Assembly: GCA_009667805.1 (NCBI GenBank)
Contig: CM019070.1
Location: forward strand, 60,020,735-60,084,734
Reading direction: 5' to 3'
Length of the DNA: 64,000 bases
Source: Leptobrachium leishanense
Lineage: Eukaryota > Chordata > Amphibia > Anura > Megophryidae
Position 1 is the first letter of the stretch. Each line of letters opens with the position of its first letter. Below, piece after piece: positions 56,749-64,000 of the stretch. Made by a program: the position numbers and the translations under genes. A model generated the notes under the pieces. The model was not told the DNA's origin. It did not search any database and saw only the letters and a program-made list of their open reading frames with translations.

Positions 56749-57105
56749 GGTTCACATCAGGCAGTGCTTCTTGAAACCAGTAAACCCAAAACTGGTGTGT
56801 GTTTTTAAAGGGCAGGACCGCTTTCAGAAAAACATCCAATAATATCACACTGATTGGACTCAATTAGCTCTTGGAGAAGTCATTAGGCTAGGGCTTCACA
56901 TACTTTTTCCACCCTGCACTGTGAATGTTTACATGTTATGTTCAATAAACACATGAAAACATATAATGTTTGTGTTGTATTATTTTAAGCAGACTGTGTT
57001 TTTCAAATTGTTGTGACTTAGATGAAGATCAGAGCACATTTTATGACCAATTCATGCAAACCTCCGCATAATCCCAAAGGGTTCACATACTTTTTCTTGC
57101 CACTG

Positions 57106-57107
57106 TA

Positions 57108-57141
<34 letters not shown>

Positions 57142-57511
57142 GGTTGTAATGTGCATGTATAGTGTATACACATTGTAGTAATGTTTATATATATAGTGTA
57201 TATATGGTGTTGTAATGTGTATATATGGTGTGGTAATTTGTGTATATAGTGCAAATATGGTGTGGTAATGTGTGTATATAGGGTATATATGATGTGGTAA
57301 TGTGTGTGTATAGTGTATATATGGTGTTGTAATGTGCGTATATGGTGTGGTAATGTGTGAATATAGTGTATATTTATTTATTTGCAAAGTATTTTACCAG
57401 GAAGGATACATTAAGATTTCTCTCATTTTCAAGTATTTCCTGGGTTGTATATGGTGTTGTAATGTGTGTATATTGTGTATATATGGTATTGTAATGTGTG
57501 TATATAGTGTA
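57106..57511 (+). repeat. TA-rich minisatellite, second part
   Basis: Opens with a (TA)n run (57112-57138), then GTATATATGGTGTTGTAATG units. An R2 copy (57372-57447) interrupts it. Confidence 0.85.
57372..57447. repeat. interspersed repeat R2, copy 3
   Basis: TATTTTACCAGGAAGGATAC and AAGTATTTCCTGGGTT match 12546 and 16695. Confidence 0.6.
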
Positions 57512-59079
<1,568 letters not shown>

Positions 59080-59309
59080 TATATACATTGCGTTAATGTG
59101 TGTATATATAGTATATATATGGTGTTGTAATGCCTGTATATAGTGCATATATGGAGTTGTAATGTGTATATATGGTGTGGTAATGTGTATATAGTGTATA
59201 TATGGTGTGGTAAAGTGTATATATGGTGTGGTAATGTGTATATATGATATGGTAATGTATATATGTATATATATATATAGTATGCTAGTGTGTATACATT
59301 GTATATATG
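59080..59309 (+). repeat. TA-rich minisatellite, third part
   Basis: GTATATATGGTGTGGTAATG units, ending in a (TA)n run at the solo LTR. The LTR target ATATG is part of this array, which continues for a few bases after 63413 (TTGTGGTAATGTGT). Confidence 0.85.
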
Positions 59310-59765
59310 TGTCATGCCCCGCTCTCGGCCCCGGCCGCCATGTTGGGACGCCTGCAATACTCACCCGAAGTCCCGCGTGGTGCATCGCTCCACGCTCTCT
59401 GCCCGCAAGCAGGAGAGAGCTCGAGGTCCGCCCCACGCCGCCGACAGGAGTGGAATGCCGAGGAACAAAGCGCGTACGCGCTTTGTTCCTAGCTCCTTAA
59501 GGCACGAGGAGCTTGGTACTCTGGCGTCCTCTGCTGGTAGCTTACAGGTACTGCATGACACCTGCACTGGAGATCCTCGTATGCCCACAATTAACCTATC
59601 AAGTACTCAGGTATCCCAGCTCCATCTACGAGTCCCAGGTGAACGGTGTTCTTATGATCCTCTGAACCCTATTTAAACCTGCCGCCTTTCTCAGTTCATT
59701 AACCAGGTTATACTGTGGTTCACCGCTTCAGTTATCCAGTGTTCCCTCTTCGTTCCTGTTCCAAG

Positions 59766-60015
59766 TGAATCCTGATTTCCAAATCCTCTACCCCGGCTTG
59801 CTTCCACGTCCACGGTACCAGTTCCAGATCCTGCATCCAGGCTTACTCCACGACCACGGTACCAGCTCCAGATCCTGCATCCAGGCTTACTCCACGTCCA
59901 TGGTACCAGCTCCAGATCCTGTATCCAGGCTTGCTTCCACAACCACGGTACCAGCTCCAGATCCTGCATCCAGGCTTGCTTCCGCTACCACGGTACCAGC
60001 TCCAGATCCTGCATC
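59766..60015 (+). repeat. 43-bp minisatellite in the solo LTR, left part
   Basis: GGTACCAGCTCCAGATCCTG plus CATCCAGGCTTACTCCACGA and CCAC. It resumes at 62947-63147 after the LINE fragment. Confidence 0.9.
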
Positions 60016-60231
60016 ATAGTTACATAGGCTGTAAAAAGACAGGCGTCCATCGGGTTCAGCCTCTCCCACTAGGGTTGCACCGATACCGATACTAGTATCA
60101 GTATCGGTGCCGATACCGGGTACTGCAGGAGTATTTGGTACTCGTGCAGTACCCCCGATATTTTTTTTCCGATACAGGAAGCCGGCATTGAGCCGGCTTG
60201 CCGGCATCCTAGGGGCTGGGGCGGCTGTCCG

Positions 60232-60690
60232 AATGCTCTATTGGCATTCGGACAGGCCCTGCAGCTGCTCTCCTCACTTTGTTTATACTTACCTTCCTTT
60301 AGCGACGCCGGGAAAGTCTTTGCGCGCGCGCGATCCTTGGAAGGTCCCCAGCCGCGACCACGTGGGACCATGTGATCGTGGCTGGGGTCCTTCCACGAGC
60401 GCACGCGCGGAAACTTTCCCGGCGTCGCTAAAGGAAGGTAAGTATAAACAAAGTGAGGAGAGCAGCTGCAGGGCCTGTCCGAATGCCGATAGAGCATTCG
60501 GACAGGCCCTGCAGCTGCTCTCCGCTCATACTTACCTTCCTGAGCGACGCCGGAAAGTTTCCGCGCCTGCGCTCGTTGGAAGGACCACAGCCGTGATCAC
60601 ATGGTCCCACGTGGTCGCGGCTGGGGACCTTCCAAGGAGCGCACGCGCGCGAAGACTTTCCCGGCGTTGCTAAAGGAAGATAAGTATGAG
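60232..60690. repeat. GC-rich palindromes of element C copy 2
   Basis: Two palindromes, about 60232-60525 and 60533-60686, centre on GACCACGTGGGACCATGTGA and GATCACATGGTCCCACGTGG. CTTACCTTCC and GGAAGGTAAG mark the arms. Both are relatives of the copy 1 pair. Confidence 0.85.
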
Positions 60691-60699
60691 CAGAGGGGG

Positions 60700-62385
60700 G
60701 GCAAATCCATGTGCTGGGGGCATTATCCACGAGCTGGGGAGCATTATCCATGAGCTGGGGGGCATTATCCACGAGCTGGGGGGCATTATCTACGAGCTGG
60801 GGGGCATTATCTACGAGCTGGGGGGCATTATCTACGAGCTGGGGGGCATTATCTACGAGCTGGGGCATTATCTACGAGCTGGGGGCATTATCCACAGCTG
60901 GGGGCAGTATCCACGAGCTGGGGCAATATCCATGAGCTCTGGGGCATATCCATGAGCTGGGGGGCATATCCATGAGCTGGGGGCATTATCCATGAGCTGG
61001 GGCATTATCCATGAGCTGGGGGCATTATCCATGAGCTGGGGCAATATCCATGAGCTGGGGGGCAATATCCATGAGCTGGGGGCATTATCCATGAGCTGGG
61101 GCAATATACATGAGCTGGGGGGCAATATCCATGAGCTGGGGCAATATCCATGAGCTGGGGGCAGTATCATGAGCTGGGGCAATATCCATGAGCTGGGGGG
61201 CAATATCCATGAGCTGGGGGCATTATCCATGAGCTGGGGGCATTATCCATGAGCTGGGGCAATATCCATGAGCTGGGGGGCAATATCCACGAGCTGGGGG
61301 GCAGTGTCCATGAGCTGGGGCAATATCCATGAGCTCTGGGGCATATCCATGAGCTGGGGGGCATTATCTACGAGCTGGGGGGCATTATCCACAAGCTGGG
61401 GCATTATCCACAAGCTGGGGGCATTATCACGAGCTGGGGGCATTATCCACAAGCTGGGGGCATTATCCACGAGCTGGGGGCATTATCCACAAGCTGGGGG
61501 CAGTATCCACGAGCTGGGGCAATATCCATGAGCTGGGGGCATATGCATGAGCTGGGGGCATTATCCATGAGCTGGGGCATTATCCATGAGCTGGGGCAAT
61601 ATCCATTAGCTGGGGGGCAATATCCATGAGCTGGGGGCAGTATCCATGAGCTGGGGGCATTATCCATGAGCTGGGGCAATATCCATGAGCTGGGGGCAAT
61701 ATCCATGAGCTGGGGGCAATATCCATGAGCTGGGGGCAGTATCCATGAGCTGGGGCATTATCCATGAGCTGGGGCAATATCCATGAGCTGGGGGCAATAT
61801 CTATGAGCTGGGGGGCATTATCCATGAGCTGGGGGCATTATCCATGAGCTGGGGCAATATTCATGAGCTGGGGGGCAATATCCACGAGCTGGGGGGCAGT
61901 GTCCACGAGCTCGGGCAATATCCATGAGCTCTGGGGCATATCCATGAGCTGGGGGCATATCCATGAGCTGGGGGCATTATCCATGAGCTGGGGCAATATC
62001 CATGAGCTGGGGGCAATATCCATGAGCTGGGGCAGTATGCATGAGCTGGGGGCATTATCCATGAGCTGGGGCAATATCCATGAGCTGGGGGGCAATATCC
62101 ATGAGCTGGGGGCAATATCCATGAGCTGGGGGCAGTATCCATGAGCTGGGGGCATTATCCATGAGCTGGGGCAATATCCATGAGCTGGGGGGCAATATCC
62201 ATGAGCTGGGGGGCATTATCCATGAGCTGGGGCAATATCCATGAGCTGGGGGGCAATATCCACGAGCTGGGGGGCAGTGTCCATGAGCTGGGGCAATATC
62301 CATGAGCTCTGGGGCATATCCATGAGCTGGGGGGCATATCCATGAGCTGGGGGGCATATCTATGAGCTGGGGGGGCATATCTATG
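60700..62385 (-). repeat. 1.7-kb satellite in element C copy 2
   Basis: On the minus strand units read CCCCAGCTCATGGATATTG, CCCCCAGCTCATGGATAATG, and CAGCTCGTGGATAATG near the palindrome. Blocks with CAGCTCGTGGACACTGCC recur near 61290, 61890 and 62270, so a higher-order repeat of about 380-600 bp exists. Units are mostly 19-21 bp, longer than in copy 1. Confidence 0.95.
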
Positions 62386-62946
62386 AGGTCTGTTCTTATT
62401 GGAAAGCGGTCACATGACATAAAATAAAAGTATCGGTACTCGGTATCGGTGAGTACTTGAACAAAAGTATCGGTACTCGTACTCAGTCTTTAAAAAGTGG
62501 TATCGGTGCATCCCTATCTCCCACATCACCTACTGCTGTTGATCCAAAAGAAGGCAAAATACCCAGTCTGAAATGCTTGCCAATATGCAACATACTGGGA
62601 AAAAATTCCTTCTTGACCCCAGAATGGCAGTCAGATTTCTCCTTGGATCAAGAAGCTTTTACCCACATATTAAATATTATAACCCGTAATATTCTGTGTC
62701 TGCAGGAAGTCATCCAGTCGCCTTTTAAAAGGCTGTACGGTCTCTGACCCAACCACCTCAACAGGCAGAGAATTCCACAGCTTTATTGTTCTCACCGTAA
62801 AATAACCCTTCCTATGCTTTAGGCTGAATTTTCGTTCTTCCAGTCTAAATGGATGACCCCTTGTCCTGTGTATAGTCCTGTTAATGAATAGGTTATCAGA
62901 CAATGGTTGATAATGGCCCTGTATATATTTATATAAGGTTATCAGA

Positions 62947-63147
62947 GGCTTACAGGCTTACTCCACGACCATGGTACCAGCTCCAGATCCTGCATCCAGG
63001 CTTACCCCACGACCACAGTACCTGCTTCAGATCCTGCATCCAGGCTTACTCCACGACCACGGTACCAGTTCCAGATCCTATATCCAGGCTTGTTCCCACG
63101 ACCACGGTACCAGCTCCAGATCCATAACCCAGGCTTGTCTCAAAGGC
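62947..63147 (+). repeat. 43-bp minisatellite in the solo LTR, right part
   Basis: Continuation of 59766-60015 with the same GGTACCAGCTCCAGATCC unit. Confidence 0.88.
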
Positions 63148-63537
63148 CACAGTCCACGTTACCCTCTTCTACTACCCTTCGTTCTGGACTTTGTATCACT
63201 TCTACCCTTACTCGCAATCCTCCGTTCTGGAATTTGTACTAACCAAGAATACCTTTTGACCAATAGCCTTTTGTTCTGGACTTAGATTTCATTTTATCTA
63301 AGTAACTATTCAATTGCTTATATACACCTACTGTCTCCTTCTTCGACGGCTTGCCATTGGGTTACATATGCACAACATTATACAGGGGTCCCAGCCCCTA
63401 CCCTTACAATATGTTGTGGTAATGTGTATGACAGAGAGGGCGCGCCGGACGTCTGCCATCGGCCTGCATCGTGATTCTCACCCATTCACCAGCATTACCA
63501 CCATCACCACCACGTCATTCTGCTGACACTGCGGTCT

Positions 63538-63760
63538 GATGTCTGGGTAGGTATACATGTATCTGGGGTCTGTGTCTGGGTATACATGCATCTGGGGGTC
63601 TGTGTCTGGCTACACATATATCTGGGGGTCTGTGTCTAGGTATATAATTATCTGGGGGTCTGTGTCTGGCTATACATGTATCTGCGGGGTCTGTGTCTAG
63701 GTATACATGTATCTGGGGGTCTGTGTCTGGGTATACATGTATCTTGGGGTCTGTTACAGC
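63538..63760 (+). repeat. 30-bp minisatellite
   Basis: Seven copies of GTCTGTGTCTGGGTATACAT plus GTATCTGGGG. It ends at a single M2 unit. Confidence 0.9.
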
Positions 63761-63764
63761 TGGC

Positions 63765-63840
63765 TGCTACAGTTTTATTGCTGTGGAGCTCTGTGATATA
63801 CTCATACAGAGCGCACATTACTGTGAGTTTTATTGCTACA
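63765..63840 (+). repeat. module M2, one and a half copies
   Basis: GTTTTATTGCTGTGGAGCTC, TGTGATATACTCATACAG, GCACATTACTGTGAGTTTTA. Directly follows the 30-bp array. Confidence 0.82.
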
Positions 63841-64000
63841 TACCCCTGGGGTGTATGCGGGTTATGAGTATGTATGAGAACGTATGGCTGTGTGTGTAAA
63901 TGCATGTATTTGTCTTTAAACAGGCTCCTGTGCATAAACGTCTGTGCCTGTGTCCTTGTCGCAGCACGATGTTGCCCCCTAGCCTTGCACCCAAAAGGAT

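Larger units (their letters stand above)
60070..62516. mobile_element. satellite-bearing hAT element, family C copy 2, TSD TCTCCCAC
   Basis: TAGGGTTGCACCGATACCGA at the left, GGTATCGGTGCATCCCTA at the right, TCTCCCAC on both sides exactly (60062-60069, 62517-62524). It is inverted relative to copy 1 and has no LTR insert. Order: palindromes, then satellite in minus orientation. No transposase. Confidence 0.94.
60020..62946 (-). mobile_element. LINE 3' fragment, split by hAT 60070-62516
   Basis: 60020-60069 (GGCTGTAAAAAGACAGGCGT, CCATCGGGTTCAGCC) joins 62517-62946 once the hAT is removed. A minus-strand frame at 62670-62903 reads LWNSLPVEVV...FKRRLDDF, a pattern found at the C-terminus of non-LTR reverse transcriptases (W-N-x-LP-x-EVV). 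The catalytic domain is absent. Confidence 0.65.
59310..63408. mobile_element. solo LTR with nested LINE fragment and hAT, TSD ATATG
   Basis: TGTCATGCCCCGCTCTCGGC at the left, GCCCCTACCCTTACA at the right, ATATG on both sides (59305-59309, 63409-63413). About 1.17 kb remain when the 60020-62946 insertion is removed. It contains a 43-bp minisatellite. No internal retroelement region. Confidence 0.88.

Noticed and set aside
57018..57387. His/Ile/Thr-rich minus-strand frames
   Set aside because: They are translations of the TA-rich minisatellite and the Tc1 terminus.

Overview
The window looks like gene-poor, repeat-packed vertebrate DNA, most likely from an anuran amphibian. That is an inference from the mix of repeats: Tc1-like elements with CAGTGGCAAG and CAGTTGTGTTC ends, piggyBac-type elements with TTAACCACCCTGGCGG ends, many hAT families, Harbinger-type foldback MITEs, Ty3/gypsy-like LTRs, and a repeat ending in a GCGCTGTACA-type tail. 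No host protein-coding gene can be established. The only segment that looks like host regulatory DNA is a CpG-rich block at about 17.2-17.9 kb.

Layout. 0-13 kb: mostly non-autonomous DNA transposons (hAT 498-679, a satellite-bearing element 1686-2556, MITEs, TTAA-bounded piggyBac-type elements, hAT 8903-9955). 14-18 kb: hAT 14215-14754, a degenerate tandem repeat, and the CpG-rich block. 19-28 kb: more MITEs, a 1.2-kb foldback retroelement with a hammerhead-like core (21655-22874), and a Tc1 relic split by a hAT (23756-24968). 28.5-36.7 kb: a nest of an LTR-like repeat containing a 7-kb hAT (28517-35557), which contains a small LTR retrotransposon (28525-31761) and a 3-kb satellite. 37-43 kb: MITEs and a satellite-bearing hAT (39847-42707). 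43.5-52.6 kb: a decayed autonomous hAT (43762-52292) with a BED/DDE transposase, carrying a nested satellite-bearing hAT and a solo LTR. 54.2-59.3 kb: a TA-rich minisatellite hit by two Tc1 elements, one split by a MITE. 59.3-63.4 kb: a solo LTR holding a minisatellite, a LINE fragment and another satellite-bearing hAT. Most boundaries are supported by target-site duplications read directly from the sequence.

The main discovery candidate is a shared cargo module. Six elements with five different sets of terminal inverted repeats each carry the same two-part interior: a minisatellite with core CAGCTCA(CACA)TGGAT, and next to it a GC-rich perfect or near-perfect palindrome. The polarity is the same in all six. 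In four elements the last satellite unit at the junction has changed to CAGCTC(TC)ACCT. In two elements with unrelated ends (39847-42707 and 48853-51002) the palindrome, the junction and about 12 bp beyond it are nearly the same sequence, so a block appears to have moved between transposon families. A second, roughly 57-bp module recurs at the edge of several different minisatellite arrays.
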